Source: Asterias amurensis
Lineage: Eukaryota; Echinodermata; Asteroidea; Forcipulatida; Asteriidae
Reading direction: 5' to 3'
Length of the DNA stretch: 64,000 nt
Assembly (NCBI RefSeq): GCF_032118995.1
Contig: NC_092652.1
Location: forward strand, 26,029,044-26,093,043
Shown here in pieces: positions 36,758 through 47,600 of the stretch (the first letter of the stretch is position 1; each line of letters opens with the position of its first letter). Both the position numbers and the translations under genes were made by a program. Under the pieces are notes generated by a model. The model did no database searches. It saw only the letters and a list, made by a program, of their open reading frames with translations, and was not told where the DNA came from.

Positions 36758-37839
36758 TAATGTTCGAGTTGACCAAACATTTTGCAGATTTCAGCACCAT
36801 GTGAGGCACATTGCACGAAAACTCTCAGTGGATCAGAAACTTGGTTTGTGTTTCCTTGTTTCGTGTCAAGGAGGAATACCGTTATAAAAAGAAAAAGAAA
36901 AAAAAACTTCTTTTGAAATTACTACTTTACGTACACAATTTACACTAAGCCTTTTTGTTTGAATTGTTGATTGAATGAGTCAATGTTTACCGACGCTGCG
37001 CAATTTCCGAATTAGTTGAAAATGTGTCATTGTTTGGTTTTACCGTTCCACGCCCATCAAGTATCAAACGCGGTTTAAACAATTCCATTTATTCAAAATG
37101 AGTTTTGAAAGGGTGCTTTTTGCTGCTTACGTATTTTATTCAAATTTGACACAATGTAGATGCGATATTGTTTGCAATTATAATGGATATTCTAAAAATT
37201 AATTGTGTTTCACATATAGTTGGTGAGTTGGGGTGCATCAACTCTGCAAACACGCAAGCGATTACACCCTTCTTCGAATGGAGTCCCACTTTCTTTCGTT
37301 TTAAAACTCGTTTAGAAAAATGCTACATATCTAGCAAGACTTTATCTTTAGGTTAGTATCATGATTGACGTTACTGGACAATTGAATAGTCAGTGAATTG
37401 GTGGATGAAACTTGATGAGATTTTTTTTTTTTGACAGGCCATTATGCTACTGGAAAAAGGCAAATCATTACCTGTAATTATGTCACCTTACTATAATTTT
37501 GTTGGTCTGTTGTAGTGTCCTAATAATAAAAATAAAGTTGGTGTAAAAATAATATTACCAATAATAAGATAAATATTTGAAGTATGATTGTGCGTTCCAT
37601 CTGTGTGGCAAATCTTTCATTTTTAATTAAATCGTAAAATTTGGCAAATTCAACAAGTAAATCGTGAGGGAAAGAAGTTGAAAACTGAGTTGAAATTGAA
37701 AACAAATGTTGTTTCAAAGGCATTTTGAAACAGTGTACGCAATGTTCTAGTACCACAGCGCCATTCACACTCACCATCTGGTTACCGCCATTTCCCTCAG
37801 TCGATGCCTTTTATGAATGGCTATAGTTGCCATAAGTAA

Positions 37840-38430
37840 CAAATAATGCACTCACCGACACCGACGCCATCATAGTCGCTGTATCTGTTGCTTTGATACC
37901 TCGTTGCACCGAGATGGCACATCATAAGATCTAGGCTTCCACCCAGAGAGAAGAGAGCAGCCAAAAACCCGTGTCCTCACCCGCCCTGCCCTGACTGGAG
38001 ACTGATCTTGACCTTACTGAGGCAACGAGCAGCACGGGACAAGCCCGGAGCTTATCTCTACAACTAAACCCGAGATAGGGAGACAAGCCCTGGGTTAAAC
38101 ATTAACCCGTTCGTTCAAACCTGGTTCTGAGGTGAGGTTGTGAAATGTTTACACCGTTTAAAAACAGCTATCGGAGGTCGCATCGCAGGTAGGCTGTAAC
38201 TGCATGGTGGACCTATTCCCACCCCGTTTGGGACCATCACCTCATCTGGTGCTGAAAGGCGGGTCTTTCCAATGAACCGATGGGTAAAAAAACATGTTGC
38301 GGTTTTGTGAGCAGAGTTAAGATGGCGGGTACCTTGACCTAGCCATGGAGTTGAACCATACGCTGATATTGACCTTTATCATCTCTCTACGTTGACATAA
38401 CCGGGGCGTTGTTTGCTGCTCAAAAACAAT
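37840..38430 (-). promoter_or_regulatory. GC-richer island upstream of mir-10
   Basis: About 590 bp with clearly more G+C and CpG than its flanks, 2.3-2.8 kb upstream of mir-10 on its strand. It holds three TTGACCT-type half-sites (about 38009, 38333, 38371). No TE family and no open frame explain it. A candidate pri-mir-10 or distal Hox4 promoter or an enhancer; inference only. Confidence 0.35.
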
Positions 38431-39451
38431 CACTTTTAATAACGAAAGATTTGCTCTGTCATTTACCAGCGACCTCGAACTGAATTATATATTTTGTTAG
38501 TTCAAGATTATTCACATTATCACAATGCCCCCAAAAAATTTTAGATCATACGTTTTTCTCTTTTTGTTGTTGAATCGTACAATGTGTTGTTGCTTTTGAA
38601 TGGGCAAAATTTGCTTTGTCGTGTTCGTTGAATTTTTCCCTCAATTACATATATATATTTTTTTTCAAACGACTTGCGTCTATGAACTCTGTTTGGTTGT
38701 ATCGGTTGAACGATCACCAAAAGAGTCAAATTCATGATTTTGTTCAGGCTAAAAGGTTGATAAATGATGGTTGTTGGTGTGAACTAAATACTCTATAGAT
38801 GTCATGATAAAATTAGCATAATGTTTCCAGTATGGTAGTCCATAATGGCTGACAACGAGGCGAATGTACATGTGCTGCAAATAGAGTTGGGTGGAAAGTG
38901 TTGCGTTCCTCACAACATGACAAATTCAACAAAAGTGAACTCTTCTTACCGTATGCATAGATTATACAAATTTATGTTATAATATTTGTATACAATTATT
39001 GTTTACAGTTATTTTAAAAAGAAATGAATATTTATATTTTAATGTTCAAATATATTGGTTTGATGTATGAATAACGTTTGCCATGGTTAATACGTTGTTT
39101 GCAAGTTACATTTTAAGGGAAGCTTTCTATCATCATTGTCTTCAAACTCAGTAAGTTTAATGTAAATCTGTGGACATTATGTTTTGTGTTTAAAAAAGAA
39201 GAACCGAAACCCTGCAATAGTCATTGATACTGCACTAGACACTGGGTCGAGCTGGTTCAACACTAAATTTGCTCAAACTTAACCAGATTTGTGTCTCATC
39301 TTCATTGCAACACTGCAATTAAAGTCAGTTTTTAGTTTGGTAAAATTGAAATTTTGGTAAATAATTTAGTCTGTGTCGAAACCAATAACTTACCTGTTTA
39401 ATTTGTTTAAAAAAGATGTTTGCATTTTTACTGGCTCAATATATTTAATTC
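38431..39451. other. Intergenic, AT-rich
   Basis: Nothing recognised. Confidence 0.6.
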
Positions 39452-39498
39452 CAGTTACTCATTTGGTGTGTTTTATCCATTATTGTATAAATGTTGTA

Positions 39499-39872
39499 TT
39501 TAAAGACACTGGACACTTTCGGTAATTGTCAAAGACCAGTCTTCTCACTTGGTGTATCCCAACGTATGCATAAATAACCAACCTGTGGAAATTTGAGAGA
39601 TAATAAGGAGCGACAAAAAAAAATAAAAATACTATTGTCACACGAAGTTGTGTGCGTTTAGATGGTTGATTTCGATACCTCAAGTTCTAAATCTGAGGTA
39701 TCGAAATCAAATTCGTGGAAAATTACTTCTTTCTTAAAAACTAAGGCACTTCAGAGGGAGCCGTTTCTCACAATGTTTTATACCATCAACCTCTCCCCAT
39801 TACTCGTCACCAAGAAAGGTTTGATGCTAATAATTATTTTAAGTAATTACCAATAATGTCCAGTGCCTTTAT
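39499..39872 (+). mobile_element. MITE family A with covarying palindrome
   Basis: TTAA then AGACACTGGACACTTTCGG; right end TGTCCAGTGCCTTTAT. Inner palindrome GATTTCGATACCTCA / TGAGGTATCGAAATC (39668-39708), where both arms carry the same paired change against other copies. Confidence 0.88.
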
Positions 39873-39894
39873 TTATTTATTTAATTCAGTTACT

Positions 39895-40189
39895 CATTTT
39901 GTGTGTTTTATCCATTATGTATATAATTTTTGTATCTCAACGTAGTCATACAATAGCAAACCTGTAAAAAAAATGAGCTCAAATGATTTGGATACCTCTA
40001 AGTTTAGTTCTGAGGTCTCGAAATCAAATTCGTGGAAGTTTACTTCTTTCTCGAAATTATGCACTTCAGAGGGAGCCGTTTCTCGCAAAATGTTATGTAC
40101 TGTCAACCTCTCCCCATTACTCGGTACCAAGTGAGGTTTTATGCTAATAATTATTTGGAGAAACAACCAATAGTGTCCACTGCCTTTAA
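39895..40189 (+). mobile_element. MITE family A, 5'-deleted tandem partner
   Basis: Preceded by a copy of the flank found before the previous MITE (39887 against 39452, period 435). The left terminus is missing; right end CCAATAGTGTCCACTGCCTT plus TTAA. Confidence 0.8.
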
Positions 40190-40547
40190 AACCGACGAAA
40201 TACACGCATAATTATTGAAAGTAAAACAACATTGGTATGATTAAACTTTCGTGTTGTTTTATTACATACTTTTAATTCCTGAAACATTAGTAACTTAGCT
40301 TGTGTGCATAAGTTGATTTGGGGAAATTCATGTAGTCCTACACAAACTGGTATTGCATCATCCTCTTTTCCAACACCCATGCAATTCAAAATAACAGCAC
40401 CGGAATAAGAATCAAATATGTATCAATTAATTAATAACGGGTTGGAGTCGGAAATAAAGCACTCATTTTTAACAATCAGGGTTCAATCTGATGGGCCGCT
40501 TAAATACACAAAGTAAAGCTAAGCACAACTAAATGTTGCTGACCAGA

Positions 40548-41020
40548 TTAAAGGAACACGTTGCCTTGGATCGGACGAGTTGGTCTATACAGGGCGTTTG
40601 CAACCGTTTTTTTATATAAAATGTATATGGTTGGAAAGATGTTTTAAAAGTAGAATACGATGATACACACATGTTTGCCTCGAAATTGCGTGGTTTTCCT
40701 TTCACTGTGCGAACTAACACGGTCGGGACCATGTTAGTCGACGAGGCACGTTTGTGTGGATCATTGTATTCTACTTTTACAACATTATTTCTACCCATGT
40801 ATACTGCCCAGGGAGCTGAGATGGTTTAATGAGTGAATTAAGGCCCTATGACCAGGGGTAATCATTTGTAGCGCTTAGAGACCCCCATTCGGGAGTGAAA
40901 AAGCGCTATATAAACTCAAATATTATTAAATATTATTATGTGCATTTTATAACAAACGGTTACAAACGCTTTTTAAAGACCAACTCGACCCGACCGATCC
41001 AAGGGAACGTGTTCCTTTAA
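40548..41020. mobile_element. TTAA-type MITE, family D, with nested SINE
   Basis: TTAA at 40548-40551 and 41017-41020. Termini AGGAACACGTTGCCTTGGAT / GAACGTGTTCCT are inverted. Long foldback arms are interrupted by a SINE tail at about 40800-40938. Confidence 0.88.
40800..40938 (+). mobile_element. SINE 3' fragment inside MITE
   Basis: CCCAGGGAGCTGAGATGG matches the SINE at 47345-47600. AGCGCTTAGAGACCC..AAAAGCGCTATATAAA and an ATT-rich tail are typical of marine SINE/LINE ends. Confidence 0.8.
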
Positions 41021-41659
41021 GGTTACCAGTCAAATCACATTATTTACCAGAACTGGTACTCTGCTCATTATGCTCAGTAGAACTTAGTTAAGCAACAATT
41101 GCTGTTTAAGGTCTGAGTTCTACGAACTTTGCCACTGGAATAGTTTAATTTCTAAAGCTGTTAATCTGAGGACACGTTTATGCGATTCCTACGCATGCGC
41201 AGCTATCGGACGACCTGGCACTTTGCTCTCTGTTTGATGACATGGTACGGGGCGGTTACATTTTGACCCAAAGCGGATGCAGGGTAAACAAAGTCTACCA
41301 TAAATAAGCATATTTATAACCAGCAAAGTGATATTTTTCATTCATCCAACGGTCTCTTCAGATATAAACTGCTGATAAAGATCTCCCCGTGATCACTTGA
41401 GAATCCATGTAGTGGGGTCTACAGGGGGCGGTTTCTACTTAAGGGATCCGTTTTGATAAACAAGTTCACGGTTGCTGAAACGTCTGGTAACGAGTTTCTT
41501 ATCAACATGTCTTGTTGATCCAGACTTTTTAAAAATAGTCTTAAGATAACAAACTGATGGGGTGTGTGATTAAGGTAATTAATTTTAAAGTAACTCCATT
41601 ATTAATTGAACTAAAGTATTCGTTTACAGTATTCGAGAAAATAGAATTAGATGTTGCAA
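41021..41659. other. Intergenic, no gene seen
   Basis: Nothing recognised. Confidence 0.55.
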
Positions 41660-41812
41660 ACTGCTTACCATTCGACATGACCTATGGAAGTGCACAAAAT
41701 ATGTTAGTATTGGCATGACGTTTCGTCCCTATAGTAGATTCATTTTAGCCTTCGAGAAAGACTCTATGCTAGGGTCGAAACGTCAGGCAGTTTTTGTCTC
41801 TAAAATATAATT
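41660..41812 (+). repeat. Foldback repeat with TGACGTTTCG arms
   Basis: TGACGTTTCGTCCCTATAG and CTAGGGTCGAAACGTCA form inverted arms near 41727-41790. Related to 15618-15730. Confidence 0.6.
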
Positions 41813-42158
41813 ATGTGTTTTGATGAGTGAAATATGAATAAACAGTTAACTAAGGTTCTGAAAAATTAGTTTCCATTTAATTTACAAATTTAAAAGTAGG
41901 CCCGAGCCGACAGGGCGCTGTTCGTGACGTCAATCTAGGCGCGATATTTGAAGAGAAAATGTGTAGTCTGGCCCCGTACACTACGTCTAGGTACCTGATC
42001 GGTATGATGCCTACGTACAGAGCTACGGTCACGGAGCAGACTGCACCCACTGTATGGCTGCTGTGTGGACGGTCCACTCGGATTACCCATCAGCACGGTG
42101 AATCGCATGCAGTGCCAACACAAGATATTGGCGCTTGGCGCAAGCTAAAAACATGCCC

Positions 42159-42446
42159 TCAAAGTTGAAACAATACCCGTTTTCTTTTCACGTTAGGCAA
42201 ATGCTCCTTAGATTCGTCACGTCTTCCAGGAACCTTTTTCGATTTCCCACTAGCTGGAAATATTGTTGGGATGGCGTCATGTTTTAGAACATAACTTTTC
42301 TCTTTATGTCAAAATATGTGGTGTATTCCGGATTTTCTAAGCACGACGGCTCGAAGTGTTTGCTGCACAGCGCTGGAAAAGACATCGGACCGAACCCCAT
42401 CTTTAGTTGTTTTGCTGCATCCAGCAGCTACACAACTGGTCGACAT
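42159..42446 (-). pseudogene. Decayed THAP-domain gene fragment
   Basis: Three pieces of one THAP (C2CH zinc finger) domain lie in order on the minus strand but in different frames. The first (about 42396-42446) is MSTSCVAAGCSKTTKDG, with the first two zinc Cys. The second (42330-42398) contains ALCSKHFEPSCLENPEY, the CxxH half of the finger. The third (about 42159-42296) contains LKHDAIPTIFP, the AVPTIF-type box, then a Lys/Arg-rich stretch to a stop. The first and second pieces meet abruptly: roughly 25 residues with the conserved Trp are missing, and a frame change lies before the third. So it is broken. THAP proteins are DNA binders, found both as host genes and as P-element-type transposases; which source applies is open. 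No intron is evident. Confidence 0.75.
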
Positions 42447-42717
42447 TGCCGGACAAATGCAAGAAAAAACCGTCGAAACGTATAAACTCACGATAGGACT
42501 TGCATGTACTTACACGTACGTGTGTTCGATGTTCGATCGAAGCAAAGTCTGCCTCGACTGACATCATTAAAGGGGTACGCGGAGTCACCCCAAACAACTT
42601 TATCTATTTTTTAAACATACCAACGTTACAAACAATTACTAAAAATATGTATGTTATTGTTCATAAACATATACTCTAATGTTTGAAGAAAGAAGCATTA
42701 TACCTCCAGGTGACTGT

Positions 42718-42842
42718 ACGGCCGTTTAAAACCTTGCAGGGTCGTTGCATTCGGCTCGGGCCTTTATCACACGGCAAACGACCATGCCTGTTTTAAACGG
42801 CCGTGAAAGAACTCGTCGCTACCCTTCTATTCCCTTATTAAA
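42718..42842. mobile_element. Foldback element with CGGCCGTTTAAAAC arms
   Basis: ACGGCCGTTTAAAACCTTGC..GGTCGTTGC pairs with GGCAAACGACC..GTTTTAAACGGCCGT (right arm ends 42804). The loop contains CGGCTCGGGCCTTTATCACA, the core of the 66-bp tandem at 413-602. Conserved flank continues to 42842. Confidence 0.8.
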
Positions 42843-43105
42843 GCAAATTGGTATGTGATGTTCAAAGCTTTGCATTGTGCAAAATGATATGAACAACTAT
42901 TTTCTTAATCGGTAAACATGTGGGTGCAAACATTTTGTAAGTTTTCATTGGGAAGAGTATTGGCTCTGAAAAGAGCCGTTGTAATATCGACAGTTTGATC
43001 AGTTTACTTAGATCGTCTTCAGAAAAAATGGGTGGTTCTATTTGTATTTATTTTAAGTCTTTGATGAAATTAAAATCGACAACGGCGATTTTACCCTTCC
43101 AAGTA

Positions 43106-43491
43106 TTAAAGGCAGTGGACACTATTGGTAATTACTCAAAATAGTTATTAGCATAAAACCTTACTTGGTGACGAGTTATGGGGAGTGGTTGATGGTATAA
43201 AGCATTGTGAGAAACGGCTCCCTCTGAAGTGTCATAGTTTTCGAGAAGGAAATAATTTTCCACGAATTTGATTTCGAGACCTCAGATTTAGAATTTGAGG
43301 TCCCGAAATCGAGCATCTGAATGCACACAACTTCGTGTGACAAGGGTGTTTTTTCTTTCATTATTATCTCCCAACTTCGACGACCAACTGAGTTCAATTG
43401 TTCACAGGTTAGTTATTTTATGCATATGTTGAGATACCCCAACTGTGAAGGCTAGTTTTTGACAATTACCAATAGTGTCCACTGCCTTTAA
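43106..43491 (-). mobile_element. MITE family A, full length, beside tRNA genes
   Basis: TTAA at 43106-43109 and 43488-43491. AGGCAGTGGACACTATTGGT / CCAATAGTGTCCACTGCCT; inner palindrome at about 43272-43312. One of the best preserved copies. Confidence 0.93.
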
Positions 43492-43582
43492 CAAATATAT
43501 ACACTTTCTAGTCCCTGTACCGAAATCAAAAGGTTCGATTTTAGACAAACATGGAAGCATGAATCATCAACTTTACAAGCAC

Positions 43583-43656
43583 GTCTCTGTGGCGTAATCG
43601 GTCAGCGCGTTTGGCTGTTAACCGAATGGTTGGTGGTTCAAATCTACCCAGGGACG
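43583..43656 (+). tRNA. tRNA-Asn (GTT), copy 1
   Basis: 74-nt cloverleaf starting GTCTCTGTGGCG and ending CAGGGACG; the anticodon loop CTGTTAA gives GTT. A and B boxes (TGGCGTAATCGG, GGTTCAAATC) are present and a TTTTT Pol III terminator lies at 43663-43667. It differs from copies 2 and 3 at several sites (GCGTAATC, TTTGG, AATGG, AATCTACC), but these keep pairing through G-U, so it is probably functional or only mildly decayed. It shares the upstream TTACAAGCAC with copy 2. Confidence 0.92.
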
Positions 43657-43751
43657 GAACAATTTTTCTGGACAATTATTTTGTTGGTAAAATCAGGCTG
43701 TACGTACGTATATTATGAACATTAGCGAACAAAGTAATAACTTACAAGCAC

Positions 43752-43772
43752 GTCTCTGTGGCGCAATCGGTC

Positions 43773-43810
<38 letters not shown>

Positions 43811-43825
43811 ATCCACCCAGGGACG
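43752..43825 (+). tRNA. tRNA-Asn (GTT), copy 2
   Basis: 74-nt cloverleaf with canonical stems; anticodon arm TTCGG-CTGTTAA-CCGAA; acceptor GTCTCTG/CAGGGAC. Downstream TTTT (43834-43837) is a short Pol III terminator. The same TTACAAGCAC precedes copies 1 and 2, showing that the duplicated unit included flank. Confidence 0.94.
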
Positions 43826-43919
43826 AACACTTATTTTGAACTGTTATTGTTTTTTATTTGATCAAGTTTTCGAGCGGCAAAAAATGTCAAAAATAAAGTA
43901 ACAAAAGTATCAACATTAA

Positions 43920-43925
43920 GTCTCT

Positions 43926-43978
<53 letters not shown>

Positions 43979-43993
43979 ATCCACCCAGGGACG
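43920..43993 (+). tRNA. tRNA-Asn (GTT), copy 3
   Basis: 74-nt cloverleaf, nearly the animal consensus for tRNA-Asn (D arm GGTTAGCGC, anticodon GTT, T loop TTCAAAT). TTTTT at 44000-44004 and longer T-runs after it terminate Pol III. Its 5' flank differs from copies 1 and 2. Confidence 0.95.
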
Positions 43994-44004
43994 GAATAGT
44001 TTTT

Positions 44005-44640
44005 GTTTTTTTTGTTTTTTTTTAGTTAGAACAAGGTTTTCCAGAAGACCAACGGGGGGGGGGGGGCACATATGAATCCCATTTTAGTTTAAGAATTAAA
44101 ATCCCAGAAATTATGTATTTGTTTACTTGTTTAATACGGAGTAAAATGATGGCTGGGCCGTGAAATAATTTATAATTCAAACTGAAATAGAAAAAAACTA
44201 TAGAGATCAATAAAAAACAAAACAATAATAAAGATAATAATAATAATAGTAATAATAACAACAAATTTGTATTGCGCAAAAACAATAGCAGAAAGAATCC
44301 GCATCAAGGTACTGGAAAACACAACAATAACAGTCTGGACCAGACAAAATTTAAACAAAGCAAAGTATTACACAGTAAAATAATTTAAGGAATCAAGATA
44401 CAGAAACCTGGCAAAAAGTTAAAACTAATGTTAAACAACCAGTTTAAAAAGATGAAATTTTCAAAAGTTAAAAAAACAATGTCAATGATAGCCAATTATT
44501 AAATTAGCCAACGATTATATTGTTACCTTTCAATTCCATGCATCCCCCCACCCACACCCCTTGTTCAGAACATGATGAAACATGTGATGCCATCAAACAG
44601 TTGAGGGCGCCCCATTCCAGATTTTGCCGAAGCCGACTCT
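44005..44640. other. AT-rich, simple-sequence DNA
   Basis: A/T-rich with AAT and T/A runs (44200-44270) and a G-run near 44054. No gene. Confidence 0.55.
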
Positions 44641-44654
44641 GTTGCATCGTAAGG

Positions 44655-44795
44655 AAGGCCGTATCCGAAGTGGCAGTTTCGGCTATGGCTACGGCTGGAT
44701 CGCCTCATCACTAAGTACCAAAGTTTATGACGTCATTAAGAACAGCCTTAGCAGCAGTCGTAGCCGTAGCCGTAGCTGCCAAATCGGATACCAGT
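44655..44795. mobile_element. Foldback element with GTATCCGA arms
   Basis: GTATCCGAAGTGGCAGTTTC..GGCTATGGCTACGGC (44661-44696) pairs with GCCGTAGCCGTAGCTGCC..TCGGATAC (44763-44791). A diverged relative lies at 45445-45560 (AGCAGCAGCCGTAGGC). Confidence 0.7.
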
Positions 44796-45444
44796 TCCTA
44801 GACTGATCAACCCAACGTAGATCTTTAGAATGTTGGCTTATACACATAAACAACATAGGATTATCCAACACAGTCGGGTTGGGTGTGGGTGGGGTCAGAA
44901 TGCTGTTTTGGTCACAAAGATGCATACCCGGAGCCCCATTCTGCAGAAAAAAAAAACAATTGTACACAAACTGATTTGAATGTTATCCCCAAATCATCTG
45001 CCAAATTGGGGGAAACTATTGAACTGCTTTTCACAACCAAAGAGACTGTTTCAAACAATAGCAAACAGGATTATGTCCACACATTTTAACCCTTGTACAG
45101 AAGACTAACTCAGAGGACATGAATTCACAGAACAAAGTCCCTGCATAATGAAAATGATTTTTTTCCCGAGGTTTAATACAGTGTTTTGCATTTCCAATAA
45201 ACACGAGAGGGCGCTCGAAACGTCGGGCATTTTTTTTTTACAACACATTACGTTGAAGTAATAATCTGTCAGCCCTTAACGAAACAAATACGTTTGATAA
45301 TGAGACTGGCGGCAGCACTCTTCCGCATAAAGAGAGTGGAATCACCCCCACCGCCCCCCCCCCCCCATACACTCTCTCAATTAATTGGAAACCACCGATA
45401 TGTGGGGGAAGAGGTTGATGAGGTGATGGGCTGAGTCCAAACTG

Positions 45445-45560
45445 GCGTCTACGGCTAGCTAGATTTCTGCGTCATCATGCTTTGAGGTATATGATGTCCT
45501 TATCAATGAATAGCAGCAGCCGTAGGCATAACCAACTCCACCATTTTGGATATGGCCCAT
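45445..45560. repeat. Diverged relative of the 44655 foldback
   Basis: Shares ATCA..TATGATGTC..T.ATCAATGAATAGCAGCAGCCGTAGG-type order with the inner part of the 44655-44795 element. Ends unclear. Confidence 0.45.
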
Positions 45561-45821
45561 CTTGTTGTAGCGGACAACTCGTATTTTACTACGAAGTTTT
45601 CTTGAGGGCGGTGTGCTATCAATATGAATCGCAGCAAAGTGTGCTGCGTAACACAGGCCGGTGTGGCAGGAGACTCTGTCCCTAAGAGATTCTGTCCCAA
45701 ACACGGTAAATTAATGTGTACACACTTATTCCTAAATGCTTATTTTTGTTTTATGGATACAAAACATTCGGCGGACAGATTTCACTGGGACTCCGGGATC
45801 AAACCAAGTGTTATTATTTTT

Positions 45822-46172
45822 TTAAGGTAGTTACTTTTGTTGGGTAGTTGCCAAAAAAGACTCACTTGGTGTATCTCAACATTATGCATAAAATAACAAA
45901 CCTGTGAAAATTTGAGCTCAATATTTGTCGTCGAAGTTGCGAGAGGATAATGAAAGAGAAAAACACCATTGTCGCACAAGTTGTGCGCTTTCAGATGCTT
46001 GAATTCGAGACCTCAGCTGAGGTCTCGAATTCTATTCAAATTATTATTTGAGTGAGGCATTACTTGTTTCTCAAAACTCCGTTCCAACAGAGGGAGCCGT
46101 TTCTCGCCAATGTGTTACGATCAACAGCTCTCCATTGCTCGTTGCCAAGTAAGTCGTTATGCTAAAAAGAAA
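45822..46172 (+). mobile_element. MITE family A, decayed ends, perfect inner palindrome
   Basis: Ends are weak, but GAGGGAGCCGTTTCTCGCCA and the flanking blocks identify the family. The inner palindrome (46001-46032) is a perfect 32-nt one, GAATTCGAGACCTCAG plus its complement, with no spacer. Confidence 0.8.
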
Positions 46173-47344
46173 TTTCAGTACGTAACACACTTCTGTCTGC
46201 ATGTACCCGATCAGTTCTAGTTTAAAGCAACTTCAATTTTAAAAGAATACCTGCGGTTCGCTGAGGCGTAAAGAGCGTAGCGTGGAGCAATACCGCATTG
46301 TATTGGCATTGCAGCTCAACTCAAAATTGCTCAACTCCTGTCTCAGAAGCTATAGAGTCGTTTGTTAATGTCTGTTTCTGAATGTAGTCCAAGCCACAAC
46401 CCGAGAAGACTTGCCTTTCACCATTCGAAGTTCCAGTAAGTTACAATGTGTTATTGAACTAATGTTATGGCATATATTTATTGTAAAACATGCTGAGAGT
46501 GCGGACATTCGATCTTCATCAGATGTCTAGATTCAGTCAAGCTTAAACATTCCATGGACAGCTACAAACATGCTTTCAGTAAAACAGGCATACTTCTTTT
46601 AGACATGTTATTTTAGATAAGCCGGAATAAAATAATGTTTAATGTGCTTCACTTGGGTTTTGATTGTCAGTTGTTGTTTTTAAATCAGAGATTTCGATCA
46701 ACCTTCATTTTGACTCACGTTGTATGCGCTAGATAATGCACAGGTGAAGTACCTCTGCAGCAAAACCAATATGTACACTCACTCACTAAAAAAGACAACT
46801 GTTTCCCCCAAAAACCATTTCGTAATACATACTGTACAGTGATTAAAATAGAAACACATTTGCATGGTTTAGGGTCTCCACGTTAAATGATAATATGCTT
46901 GTGAAAAATGGCCACCGTTTAATTGAGAAACAATGATAAAGCATGTTTAGCTCCAAATGCTGTTTTCTTCAAACTTAAGTTTGGCTACCAGGGTCTAAAA
47001 TCACATCTTCTTGAAAACAGTGACGATGTTTGCGTCATAAAAAAAAAATAATAATAAATAAAAAAAATAAAAGCCAGTTCCACTGTATGATCAATTAATC
47101 ATCTGATAAGAGCCTTCGTTATTTTAATTTGAGCCCGGATAAATGTTTTCAGCCATGTTATGATACTATCAATGTTACTGCAATGAGCCTTTACACGGCA
47201 CAAGAGGGCGCTTTTTACTAATCATTTAACCTATGTTGTTTACTGCACATCACGCTTTTGGTTTTCAGTTTCATTGATATAAATCATTCATTTTAGTTTG
47301 CATCAACATTAAAATAAGCGCACCAAACTCAAGCTACGGTGTTC
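46173..47344. other. Intergenic, AT-rich
   Basis: No gene. AGAGGGCGC at 47213-47221. Confidence 0.55.
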
Positions 47345-47600
47345 CTGTTCAGCAGAGTGTGTGTTTGAATCCCGGTCGTGACACTTGTGTCCCTGAGCAA
47401 GACACTTTACTATAACTGCTTCTCTCCAACCAGGGGTAAATGGGTACCGGTGAGGGCAGAGATGGTTCTTGTGCTTGATTTAGCCGAGTAGCGCATATTA
47501 ATGTAAAAAAAAAACTGTATACTCCCCTGGGAGCTGAGATGGTGTACGGAATGAATTAACGCTATAATAAAAAATGTAAATAAATAAATAAATAACTTTT
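47345..47600 (+). mobile_element. tRNA-derived SINE, nearly complete
   Basis: TTTGAATCCCGGTCGTGACA, then GAGCAAGACACTTTACTATA, GGTAAATGGGTACCGGTGAG, CCCCTGGGAGCTGAGATGG and an AAT-type tail. The tRNA part is only partial. It shares its head with 55280-55565 and its tail with 40800-40938. Confidence 0.8.
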
